From Paenibacillus humicola (GTDB taxonomy: Bacteria; Bacillota; Bacilli; Paenibacillales; Paenibacillaceae), in contig NZ_JAQGPL010000001.1 of NCBI RefSeq assembly GCF_028826105.1, positions 373,501-437,500 of the forward strand: a stretch of 64,000 bases of DNA, read 5' to 3'. Under the pieces are notes generated by a model that was given only the letters and a program-made list of their open reading frames with translations, made no database searches and was not told the DNA's origin. Below, piece by piece: positions 1 through 6,337 of the stretch; position 1 is the first letter of the stretch, and every line of letters starts with the position of its first letter. The position numbers were made by a program, and so were the translations under genes.

Positions 1-552
1 GCCGGCTACATCACGGCGGATAACCGGGACGGCATCTTCAAGGTGATGGAGCATCTGGCGGGGCTTGGCCACCGGCGGATCGCTTTCATATCCGGGAATC
101 TCGGCTACGTGGCGGGGCACAACCGGTTTGAAGGCTACAGGCAGGGGCTGGCGCATTTCGGACTTCCTTACTATACCCATTACGTGGAAGTGTGCGATTT
201 TACGATGGAATGCGCTTATACGGCCATGCAAAGGCTGCTTTTGCTGCCGGAACGGCCGACGGCCGTCGTCTGCACGTCCGATCTGATGGCGATCGGAGCG
301 ATGGAGGCGGCCCATGACGCGGGGATGAAGGTGCCCGGCGACGTATCCGTCGTCGGGTTCGACAATACCGCGTTCGCATCCGTAGTGAAGCCGGCGCTGA
401 CAACGGTAAACCAGAACATTTTCGCGATCGGCGAGAAAGCGGTCGGCCATTTGCTGGAAATGATCGACAACCCGGATTACTCCCCGCCCGTGCATATCGA
501 GCCGGTTGAGCTCGTCGTCCGCAAATCGACGGCACCGCCGCTGATCCTATGA
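1..552 (+). CDS. LacI-family transcriptional regulator, C-terminal part
   Basis: The frame is open from the first base, so the N-terminal helix-turn-helix lies outside the window. The 183 residues present form the sugar-binding (periplasmic-binding-protein-like) core: an early GHRRIAFISG segment, then CTSDLMAIGAMEAAHDAG and VPGDVSVVGFDN, which are characteristic of LacI/PurR effector domains. It should be a cytoplasmic DNA-binding repressor that responds to a sugar or related ligand; the ligand cannot be read from this fragment. A terminator follows at once, so it is the last gene of its transcript. Family is secure, specificity unknown. Confidence 0.9.
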   Translation, partial: AGYITADNRDGIFKVMEHLAGLGHRRIAFISGNLGYVAGHNRFEGYRQGLAHFGLPYYTHYVEVCDFTMECAYTAMQRLLLLPERPTAVVCTSDLMAIGAMEAAHDAGMKVPGDVSVVGFDNTAFASVVKPALTTVNQNIFAIGEKAVGHLLEMIDNPDYSPPVHIEPVELVVRKSTAPPLIL

Positions 553-577
553 GCCGAATGAACGTCGCTGCAGCCGA

Positions 578-605
578 AACCCGCCCGGAAACGGACGGGT
601 TTTTG
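578..605 (+). terminator. Rho-independent terminator after the LacI gene
   Basis: A ten-base stem (AACCCGCCCG against CGGACGGGTT, one mismatch) with a GAAA loop is followed by a T run. It lies 26 bases past the LacI stop and just before the convergent transcarbamylase gene. Confidence 0.8.
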
Positions 606-622
606 AGTTTTCGCAGAGCTTG

Positions 623-1537
623 TTACTTTTGAAGAAGGCTCAGCATCAGAGCTTTCTGCACGTGCAGCCGGTTATCCGCCTGCCGGAAGATGATCGACTG
701 CTCCGATTCGATCAATTGCTCCTCGATTTCGTAACCCGGATGAATTGGCATATCGTGCATCACATACGGCTTCCTGTTCGAAAAAAGCTCCGCCTTCAAC
801 TGGTAAGGGAGCATCGTCCGGATGCGGCGCCTTTTCTCTTCCTCGTATTCCGGACTGTTCACAAACTCCATATCGACCCATGTATCGGTGTAAACAAAAT
901 CGGTCCGGGACAGCGCCTCGTCCAGGTTGTCCACCCGCCGAATATGTCCGCTTGCTGCAGCCGCCCGCATGAGCTCCTCATCCCGGGCCGCTTCATGGAC
1001 GATGGGGGTTACCAGCTGTAACTGCATGCCGAGTGTCAAACATCCGGCGATGAGCGAGTTGGCGACATTGTTGTGGATGCCGACATAAGTCAGCGTAATG
1101 CCTTCGAATGTGCCGGCTGTTTCATAAATGGTCATCAGGTCGGCCAATGCCTGACAGGGATGATACTTGTCGCAGCAGCCGTTAATGACGGGAACGGAGG
1201 AATATTCCGCGAGCTGAAGCAGGTCCTCGTGCTTTTTCAGCCGAGCCATGATCAGGCTGCAGTTTCGGGATGCATACCTGGCCTCGTGCGAGATCGGCGA
1301 AATGCTGAAATTACTGGAATCCCAATCCATGACCGTCGCGTACCCGCCCATCTGATGGATGCCTGCATGAAACGACAGATGCGTCCGTGTCGACGTTTTC
1401 TGAAACAGCATAAGGATTCCGATGTTCCTGCAGGCCTCCTCGTATTTCTTGGGCTGCTGCTTGACGGCAAGTCCATTATGGATCAGGGTGTACAGGTCGT
1501 CTTCCCTCAGCTCTTTTAAAGACAACAGGTTGTTCAA
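623..1537 (-). CDS. Ornithine/aspartate carbamoyltransferase-family protein, substrate uncertain
   Basis: The 304-residue protein has the two-domain transcarbamylase layout. KTSTRT near residue 50 is the carbamoyl-phosphate-binding loop, and HPCQALADL is the family's second signature. Three substrate-side positions differ from ornithine transcarbamylase: STRTR-x-SFE reads STRTHLSFH, the D-x-W-x-SMG loop reads DTWVDME, and the HCLP motif reads HDMP, so the usual catalytic Cys is Asp. It probably carbamoylates an amine other than ornithine. The start is TTG, placed by a GAGGTGA ribosome site five bases upstream. An ARG-box-like site lies just upstream, suggesting arginine-linked control. It is a single gene, convergent with the LacI gene. 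Confidence 0.8.
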   Translation of the reverse strand: MNNLLSLKELREDDLYTLIHNGLAVKQQPKKYEEACRNIGILMLFQKTSTRTHLSFHAGIHQMGGYATVMDWDSSNFSISPISHEARYASRNCSLIMARLKKHEDLLQLAEYSSVPVINGCCDKYHPCQALADLMTIYETAGTFEGITLTYVGIHNNVANSLIAGCLTLGMQLQLVTPIVHEAARDEELMRAAAASGHIRRVDNLDEALSRTDFVYTDTWVDMEFVNSPEYEEEKRRRIRTMLPYQLKAELFSNRKPYVMHDMPIHPGYEIEEQLIESEQSIIFRQADNRLHVQKALMLSLLQK

Positions 1538-1550
1538 ACGATCACCTCAA

Positions 1551-1568
1551 TATGAATAAATATACACT
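1551..1568 (-). promoter_or_regulatory. ARG-box-like operator (AhrC/ArgR type)
   Basis: TGAATAAATATACA at 1553-1566 differs at one base from the symmetric TGAATAAATATTCA core of Bacillus AhrC boxes. It sits directly upstream of the transcarbamylase ribosome site. The match was made by eye. Confidence 0.5.
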
Positions 1569-1643
1569 ATTATGTATAGTAATTGATTTTATGCAGCCGG
1601 AACCGGAAAGTCAACGAGAAAATATTTCGAGGGCGGCTCCCCC

Positions 1644-1675
1644 AAAAAAACAAGACCCGGTCAGCCGGGGTCTTG
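1644..1675 (-). terminator. Terminator-type hairpin read on the minus strand
   Basis: A CAAGACCC...GGGTCTTG stem with a GGTCAGCCG loop region has seven A on its plus-strand left side, which is a T run for minus-strand transcripts. No minus-strand gene lies to its right before 4281, so it either ends stray transcription or acts in a long leader of the transcarbamylase gene. Confidence 0.55.
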
Positions 1676-1892
1676 TACAGGAGCGGGAATTGATGTCCGC
1701 TATTCATCTATGACCGCCGATTCGATTTTGATATAGGTAGAAACAAGTTTTCTGGTTGAAATTGGGCATCTAATCTTAAAGTTTATCTAAAGTGATAATG
1801 TCCACGGACCTAAACCCGTCGGGATCTGCGAATTTTTTAGTACCGTTTTAATGAGGACGGGCTGTAGTTTTCATGAAAGGAGGTGAAAAACA
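1676..1892 (+). other. Leader region of the lasso peptide precursor
   Basis: No gene is seen between the transcarbamylase start (1537) and the small gene at 1893. Apart from the ARG-box-like site and the hairpin noted separately, the stretch is AT-rich (TAATCTTAAAGTTTATC) and probably holds the precursor promoter, but no -35/-10 pair is convincing. I could not match it to a known riboswitch. Confidence 0.4.
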
Positions 1893-2027
1893 ATGGAGAA
1901 CGAGAAAAAGGTTTGGGAAGCTCCTATGCTCGGCGTTCTTGACGTGAGCGAAACGAAGTATGGCAAAGGTACCACGAACATCGACTTCGTAACGACGGAC
2001 GACCTCGACATTTACAATCCGAGCTGA
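1893..2027 (+). CDS. Paeninodin-type lasso peptide precursor (orphan)
   Basis: A 44-residue protein behind a near-perfect ribosome site (AAAGGAGGTG, eight bases before ATG). The leader carries K-x-W-E-x-P-x-L-x-VLDVSET, as in paeninodin-family precursors (leader ending LEVLDV-x-x-T). Aligning the conserved leader Thr (T21) at -2 puts the core start at Y23, giving Y-G-K-G-T-T-N-I-D; D31 then falls at core position 9, as Asp9 does in paeninodin (A-G-P-G-T-S-T-P-D). This predicts a nine-residue ring and a 13-residue acidic tail ending in Ser, the residue phosphorylated in paeninodin. No cyclase, protease, RRE, kinase or exporter is nearby, so maturation would have to be in trans. A terminator follows. 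Homology is judged from memory. Confidence 0.75.
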   Translation: MENEKKVWEAPMLGVLDVSETKYGKGTTNIDFVTTDDLDIYNPS

Positions 2028-2110
2028 TCGCTTTCATGACGCCTTTGAACGCAGCTGGAACAGCTTCATGTACATAGAGACAACCTGCAGATTTTAGATT
2101 TGAAGCTTGG

Positions 2111-2142
2111 ATCGCCTCTCGAAAGGCGATTTTTTGTTTTTT
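2111..2142 (+). terminator. Terminator of the lasso precursor transcript
   Basis: ATCGCCT and AGGCGAT form a stem around a CTCGAA loop, followed by TTTTTTGTTTTTT. It lies 84 bases past the precursor stop, so the precursor appears to be its own transcript. Confidence 0.85.
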
Positions 2143-2223
2143 ACCCGGCACTCATGCCGTCAATTGCAAGGGATGAGACCGGGTCAGACGCGCAACGGGT
2201 CACCAGAACATTAAACGGGTCAC

Positions 2224-2252
2224 GACGCCGATAGAGAAGGGCGTCTTTTTTA
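2224..2252 (+). terminator. Second rho-independent terminator
   Basis: GACGCC and GGCGTC pair around a ten-base loop, then a run of six T. It insulates the solute-binding gene from upstream transcription, or is a tandem terminator. Confidence 0.6.
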
Positions 2253-2412
2253 TATACCATGGATGTACAGCTGACATGACTGTGACAATCGGCATCACGA
2301 ATCGGCGGCGCTGCAAGAGGGGAGTCCCCGAGGCAACTCCAAGACCTGGCTTAAGCCGGCATGAACCGGTTTGGCATAATCCCATCCTTTTTTAAGGGAG
2401 GTCCAGTATTCG

Positions 2413-3975
2413 ATGATGAAATGGAAAAGCAAAGCTTCATCGGTGACCGCGCTTCTGCTCGGCACCGCCCTCATTGTTTCCGCTTGCGGAGGGGGCGAAG
2501 GCAATACACCCTCGGCGGGCGGCGGAAGCGCCGCTGCCGGCGGCAGCTCCGGCGAACCGGCGGCCGGAGGCGACGGAGCGGCGGGCGCCGCATCCCAGCT
2601 TAAACCGTACAAGCTGAAGCTGGTCTATGAAGGTCCCCCGCAGGCCGACGAAGCGATGGTCGAAGACGCCATCAACAAAATTTTGGTGAAAAAGATCAAT
2701 GCTACGCTCGATCTCGAGCCGATCGACTGGGGCGCATGGGACGATAAGGTCAACCTCATGATCGCCTCCCGCGAGCCGGTCGATGTTTTTTTCACGGCGC
2801 AGTGGAACGGATATTCGAAAAATGTCGCGAAGGGCGCTTTTCTGGACCTCGGGGATCTGCTGAAAAAGTATGGGCAAGGCATTACAAGCTCGCTCAATCC
2901 GATTTTTCTGGAAGGCTCGAAAATTAACGGCAAAAACTATGCGGTGCCGACAAACAAGGAGCTCGCCTTTGCGGGCGGGGTCGTCTATCGCAAAGATATT
3001 GCCGACGAGCTCGGGCTGGACATGAGCAAAGTGAAGACCGCGGAAGACCTGGACGCGATCTACAAGGTTGTGAAGGAGAAAAAGCCGGATATGATCCCGC
3101 TCTATATGCAGGGCGGGTCGTTCGGGCAACTGACGGAATTCGATTCGCTCGGCGACGGAACGATTCCCGGCGTTATCTCGAAGGAAAGCAGCGATACGAC
3201 GGTCAAGCTGGCGGAGGAAACGGACATTTATAAGCGCTACCTGAAGCTCGCCCGCGACTTTTTTCTGAAGGGGTACATTAACAAGGATGCCGCGACGACG
3301 CAGCTTTCGAGCGGCGATGCATACAAAGGCGGCAACGTCTTCTCGACGATCGAACCGCTGAAGCCGGGCAAAGCGGCGGAGATTGCCAATGCGGCCGGCC
3401 TTGGCGGCAAGCTGGAACAGATTTATTTAACCGGCAAAACGGTGTCCACCTCCGAAACGGCCGGTGCGATGCTGGCCATCTCGTCGACGTCCAAAGATCC
3501 CGAGCGTGCGATGATGCTGATCAATCTGCTGCATACGGACAAGGATCTCGTCAACCTGCTCGACTTCGGCATCGAAGGCGTTCATTATACGCTGAACGGC
3601 GACATCATGACGCCGACCGCCAAGACGAGCGGTTATTCCCCCGGCGTCGCCTGGGAGCTCGGCAACCAGTTCCTCAATCATGTGTGGAACACGGAAGCGC
3701 CGGACAAATGGGAGCAGTTCACAAAATTTAACGAGGGAGCCAAACCGTCGCCCGGTCTCGGTTTCGTCTTTGACAACGACCCAGTCAAAGCGGAGGTCGG
3801 CGCGCTGGCGAACGTCATCAAGCAGTACCAGAAAGCGGTCGAAACGGGCTCGGTTGACCCGGACAAGGTGATGCCCGAATATATCGCCGCGATGAAAGCG
3901 GCCGGCGTCGACAAGGTCATCGCCGAGAAGCAGAAGCAGTTCGACGCGTTCCTGGCGAGCAAAAAAAGCTCTTGA
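2413..3975 (+). CDS. Extracellular solute-binding lipoprotein, LplA type (ABC importer)
   Basis: A 520-residue exported lipoprotein. The signal peptide ends in the lipobox VSAC (Cys25), followed by a Gly/Ala/Ser-rich linker to about residue 60. The mature part is a type-1 solute-binding protein resembling LplA-like proteins with a DUF3502-type C-terminus. It should capture an oligosaccharide at the outer membrane face for an ABC permease. No permease or ATPase gene adjoins, so its partner is elsewhere. The start is the first of two adjacent ATGs behind GGGAGGT, and a strong terminator follows, making it a single-gene transcript. Substrate is not deducible. Confidence 0.88.
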   Translation: MMKWKSKASSVTALLLGTALIVSACGGGEGNTPSAGGGSAAAGGSSGEPAAGGDGAAGAASQLKPYKLKLVYEGPPQADEAMVEDAINKILVKKINATLDLEPIDWGAWDDKVNLMIASREPVDVFFTAQWNGYSKNVAKGAFLDLGDLLKKYGQGITSSLNPIFLEGSKINGKNYAVPTNKELAFAGGVVYRKDIADELGLDMSKVKTAEDLDAIYKVVKEKKPDMIPLYMQGGSFGQLTEFDSLGDGTIPGVISKESSDTTVKLAEETDIYKRYLKLARDFFLKGYINKDAATTQLSSGDAYKGGNVFSTIEPLKPGKAAEIANAAGLGGKLEQIYLTGKTVSTSETAGAMLAISSTSKDPERAMMLINLLHTDKDLVNLLDFGIEGVHYTLNGDIMTPTAKTSGYSPGVAWELGNQFLNHVWNTEAPDKWEQFTKFNEGAKPSPGLGFVFDNDPVKAEVGALANVIKQYQKAVETGSVDPDKVMPEYIAAMKAAGVDKVIAEKQKQFDAFLASKKSS

Positions 3976-4008
3976 CCGCCGCGGCGAGCGGGACGTAACG
4001 CCGAATAG

Positions 4009-4047
4009 GAAGGCTGCAGCGCGGAAACGGGCCTGCAGCCTTCTTTT
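4009..4047 (+). terminator. Terminator of the solute-binding protein gene
   Basis: An 11-bp perfect stem (GAAGGCTGCAG / CTGCAGCCTTC) is followed by a T-rich stretch. Confidence 0.85.
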
Positions 4048-4280
4048 CGTTCCGCTATAGGAAAGGTTCCCTTTTCGTTTGAACCGCCGCCAATAGACGG
4101 CATGTTTCTTTTATGGTGCCGGGTAGAGGGCGGTGAGGTGAAAGCGGTGCCGTGAAGACTTGTGGATGAAAAGGTTTATTCGATGCAAATAAAAGTCATT
4201 ACGAATCTGATTTAATGCCTGAAATTCGCGGCATTAATCGTTAACAGGCTTAAATGTGGATTGTGTGAATATATGCAATT

Positions 4281-4997
4281 TCAATTCGAAGAGGTACCGT
4301 CCCGGGGAAACCTGGCGATTCGTACCGGATGCCGGCGCTTCTTGCCCGCGAGAACGGCCGCATCAATCAAGATGGCCAGCGAGAGCCATGCGCCCCCGGC
4401 CAAATAGCCGCCAAGAACATCGCTCGGGTAATGGACGCCGAGATAAATCCGGCTGATGCCGATCGCAGCGGTCATAAGCAGGCAGAGCGTTACAAGTACG
4501 GCTCTGCCGGCCCTGCCGCGGGCGGCTCGCCACAGCAGAAACGCAAGCGCGCCGCAGCATGCGGCAGCGTCCATCGCGTGACCGCTCGGGAAGCTGTAGC
4601 CCGTAATGGGAATGAGCCGGTGCATATCCGGCCGGGTCCGGTGATAGAAGGCTTTCAGCAGGGGATCCAGCAGCTCGGCTCCGGCGAAAACGGCCAGAAA
4701 AAAGACCGGTCCGCGCAGGCGGCGCCGCAGCTTACATAGAAGCGCTGTAACGGCAAGCGCCAGCGTGCAGATCCCGATGCCGGAACCGATCCAGCTGAAA
4801 GCTTTCATCGCGAGCGTTTCCCCCGGCGACTCCAGGATGGCGACCCGCGCAATGACGGCGGCGTCAAACCGGTTGAATCCGTACGTTCGCACGGAAGCGG
4901 CCGTAATCAGAAATCCGGCGCCGAACGCCGCGAGCGTCAGGCAGGCGATGAACAGCCTTCTGCCATGCTTTGGCGATGCCTTGGACCGTATACTCAC
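4281..4997 (-). CDS. PAP2-family membrane phosphatase
   Basis: A 238-residue polytopic membrane protein with the three phosphatase motifs of the PAP2 superfamily: K115-x6-RP (KAFYHRTRP), PSGH at 137-140, and SRIYLGVHYPSD at 182-193 with the catalytic His. It probably dephosphorylates a lipid phosphate or undecaprenyl pyrophosphate at the outer membrane face. The start is GTG behind GGGAGGGG. DedA lies upstream on the same strand, separated by a tandem-repeat block; the pairing of PAP2 and DedA fits envelope lipid-carrier metabolism. Confidence 0.9.
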   Translation of the reverse strand: MSIRSKASPKHGRRLFIACLTLAAFGAGFLITAASVRTYGFNRFDAAVIARVAILESPGETLAMKAFSWIGSGIGICTLALAVTALLCKLRRRLRGPVFFLAVFAGAELLDPLLKAFYHRTRPDMHRLIPITGYSFPSGHAMDAAACCGALAFLLWRAARGRAGRAVLVTLCLLMTAAIGISRIYLGVHYPSDVLGGYLAGGAWLSLAILIDAAVLAGKKRRHPVRIARFPRDGTSSN

Positions 4998-5040
4998 GTT
5001 TTCCCCTCCCGCTTACAGATGCTGTACGAGCTCGTCAATC

Positions 5041-5160
5041 GGAAGACTCCGGCCGCTGTGCATGATGCTGGAATCGCGGAAGACTCCGGCAGCCATGCAT
5101 AATGCCGGCATCGCGGAAGACTCCGGCTGACGTACCATGATGCCGGCGTCGAGGAGGACT
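5041..5160. repeat. Tandem 37-bp repeat, about 3.2 copies
   Basis: GGAAGACTCCGGC recurs at 5041, 5078 and 5115, with a partial fourth copy (GGAGGACTC) at 5153. Units are 37, 37 and 38 bases and end in (A/G)TGC(T/C)GG(A/C)(A/G)TCG. The centre copies contain the palindrome ATGCCGGCAT and can pair GCCGG with CCGGC. The block fills the gap between the dedA stop and the PAP2 ribosome site. Confidence 0.8.
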
Positions 5161-5795
5161 CATTTGGGCCGAACGCGTTCGGCCGGTTCCGGCACGCCTG
5201 CGTTCCGGCGTCTGCCGCTGCGGCGAATTCCGTAAACGAGAAGCGCGGCGATGGCTGCGGCGATAAAAGCAGCCGCCAGTACGCGGTTTACGATGTGATG
5301 GTAATGCTCCCACTTAGGGCCGAGCAGCGAGCCGAGCGTAATGAAGACGCCGGTCCACACGAAAGCGCCGGTATAGGAAAACGCGGCATATCTGGCATAG
5401 GCCATGCGTGTGACGCCGGAGAAATATCCCGTAAAATGGCGGATCCCGGGGATATAGAAGGCGATGAGCAGCAGCAGGTTGCCGTACCGTTCGAACCAGC
5501 GCGACGTGCGGTCAAGCTTGTCCGGTCCGAGATGAAAACGCCGCCCGTGCCGCTCGAAGAACGGCCTGCCGAGCCGGAAGCCGATCCAATACGACAGCGT
5601 AATGCCGGCCGTAACGCCGCCTCCTGCCGACAGAATCGACAGCGGCAGGTTCATTTTGCCTTCGAACACGAGCAGACCGGCATAACTCATCAGCACTTCG
5701 CCGGGAAGCGGGAGCGCGAGCATCTCCAGCAGCAGGGCGGCAAACAGGACCCCGTACCCGTAATGAACAAGCCATGCGTTTAAGGTATGCAGCAA
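5160..5795 (-). CDS. DedA-family (SNARE-associated) membrane protein
   Basis: The 211-residue protein has several hydrophobic segments and the DedA signature around residues 110-130 (AFYIPGIRHFTGYFSG, the family's F-x-PG-x-R element), plus the early LPLPGEVLMSYAG loop. DedA proteins are proton-dependent flippases or transporters, several of which recycle undecaprenyl phosphate or move phospholipids. The C-terminal tail after about residue 190 is basic and lacks a membrane segment. It probably leads a transcript including the PAP2 gene. Exact substrate is not deducible. Confidence 0.88.
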   Translation of the reverse strand: MLHTLNAWLVHYGYGVLFAALLLEMLALPLPGEVLMSYAGLLVFEGKMNLPLSILSAGGGVTAGITLSYWIGFRLGRPFFERHGRRFHLGPDKLDRTSRWFERYGNLLLLIAFYIPGIRHFTGYFSGVTRMAYARYAAFSYTGAFVWTGVFITLGSLLGPKWEHYHHIVNRVLAAAFIAAAIAALLVYGIRRSGRRRNAGVPEPAERVRPK

Positions 5796-6230
5796 AAGGA
5801 ATCCCTCCTCTAAGTATTGTAAGCGTCAGAAGGGGAATTTAGCCAGCATACGGCATGCTCTGACGCGGAAAATCAGGATGAAATCAAAATTTAATGGAAT
5901 TATCATTTGGCATTCAGCTTCATTTAAGGTTCGGCCGGTATACTTCTAATCAACGACCCCCCTTTAATATAGAACGACTTGGGCCCGCGAATTTTGCGGG
6001 CCACTTTTTTTTGTCCAAATAGGCACCGTCGCCGCTGATGCATGTTCTCCCGGCCGAGCGGCTCGCGTTCTTTTATCGCCGGAATGGGCGCAAGTCCTTC
6101 ACCAGCAAGCGGCTAAGACCGGCTCGTTGCGCGTCCGTTTTTGCGCGTTCGACTGTCGCCAAGAAGCGTTAGAATGACCATGATTATTTCATCGATAAGG
6201 ATTTACCTACGTGGTGTAATATTATTCCTG
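5796..6230. other. Intergenic region between divergent dedA and the acid-sugar operon
   Basis: No gene is seen in this stretch, apart from one plus-strand terminator noted separately. The 5' end should contain the dedA promoter (minus strand). TTTAAGG near 5925 followed by GTATAC could be part of a promoter; no clear pair was fixed. Confidence 0.4.
5982..6012 (+). terminator. Plus-strand terminator with no upstream gene
   Basis: GGCCCGC and GCGGGCC pair perfectly around GAATTTT and are followed by ACTTTTTTTT. The nearest upstream genes are on the other strand, so it ends either antisense transcription from the dedA region or a short untranslated RNA starting between about 5820 and 5950. Confidence 0.75.
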
Positions 6231-6259
6231 TTGACAAGTGAAAGCGCTAAATATATGAT
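6231..6259 (+). promoter_or_regulatory. Sigma-A promoter of the acid-sugar operon
   Basis: TTGACA (6231-6236), 17-base spacer, TATGAT (6254-6259). It is the best promoter in the region and lies 79 bases before the start of the RuBisCO-like gene. Confidence 0.85.
6239..6252 (+). promoter_or_regulatory. cre-like catabolite repression site inside the promoter spacer
   Basis: TGAAAGCGCTAAAT fits the CcpA cre consensus (TGWAANCGNTNWCA) at all fixed positions except the last two. Its place between -35 and -10 would let CcpA block RNA polymerase. Confidence 0.6.
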
Positions 6260-6276
6260 AAAAATCGTCAAGATAC

Positions 6277-6300
6277 AACATAGATCTATGTTAGATCTAA
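6277..6300 (+). promoter_or_regulatory. Palindromic operator, probable GntR site
   Basis: AACATAGATCTATGTT (6277-6292) is a perfect 16-bp palindrome, overlapped by a second one, TTAGATCTAA (6291-6300). It lies about 18 bases after the -10 box, at a roadblock position. The FCD-type GntR regulator encoded in the operon (9035) is the obvious candidate ligand-responsive repressor. Confidence 0.65.
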
Positions 6301-6337
6301 TTTAAATTCTACTACCCTCATGAGATGAGTTGACAAG

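Larger units (their letters stand above)
2028..2412 (+). other. Intergenic region between the lasso precursor and the solute-binding protein
   Basis: No gene is seen. The stretch holds two terminators (2111-2142 and 2224-2252) and three spaced copies of CGGGTCA (about 2177-2223) of unknown meaning. The ribosome site of the solute-binding gene (GGGAGGT) is at its right end. Confidence 0.5.

Noticed and set aside
1738-1892. Riboswitch upstream of the lasso precursor
   Set aside because: The stretch CACGGACCTAAACCCGTCGG looked suggestive, but no known consensus (c-di-GMP, THF, others) could be fitted.
2177-2223. Three CGGGTCA direct repeats as a regulator array
   Set aside because: Spacing is irregular and the site lies between two terminators, with no promoter in reach.
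5880-5980. PmrA-like direct repeats (TTTAAGG) as a regulator site
   Set aside because: Only one clear copy; spacing and the second copy do not fit.
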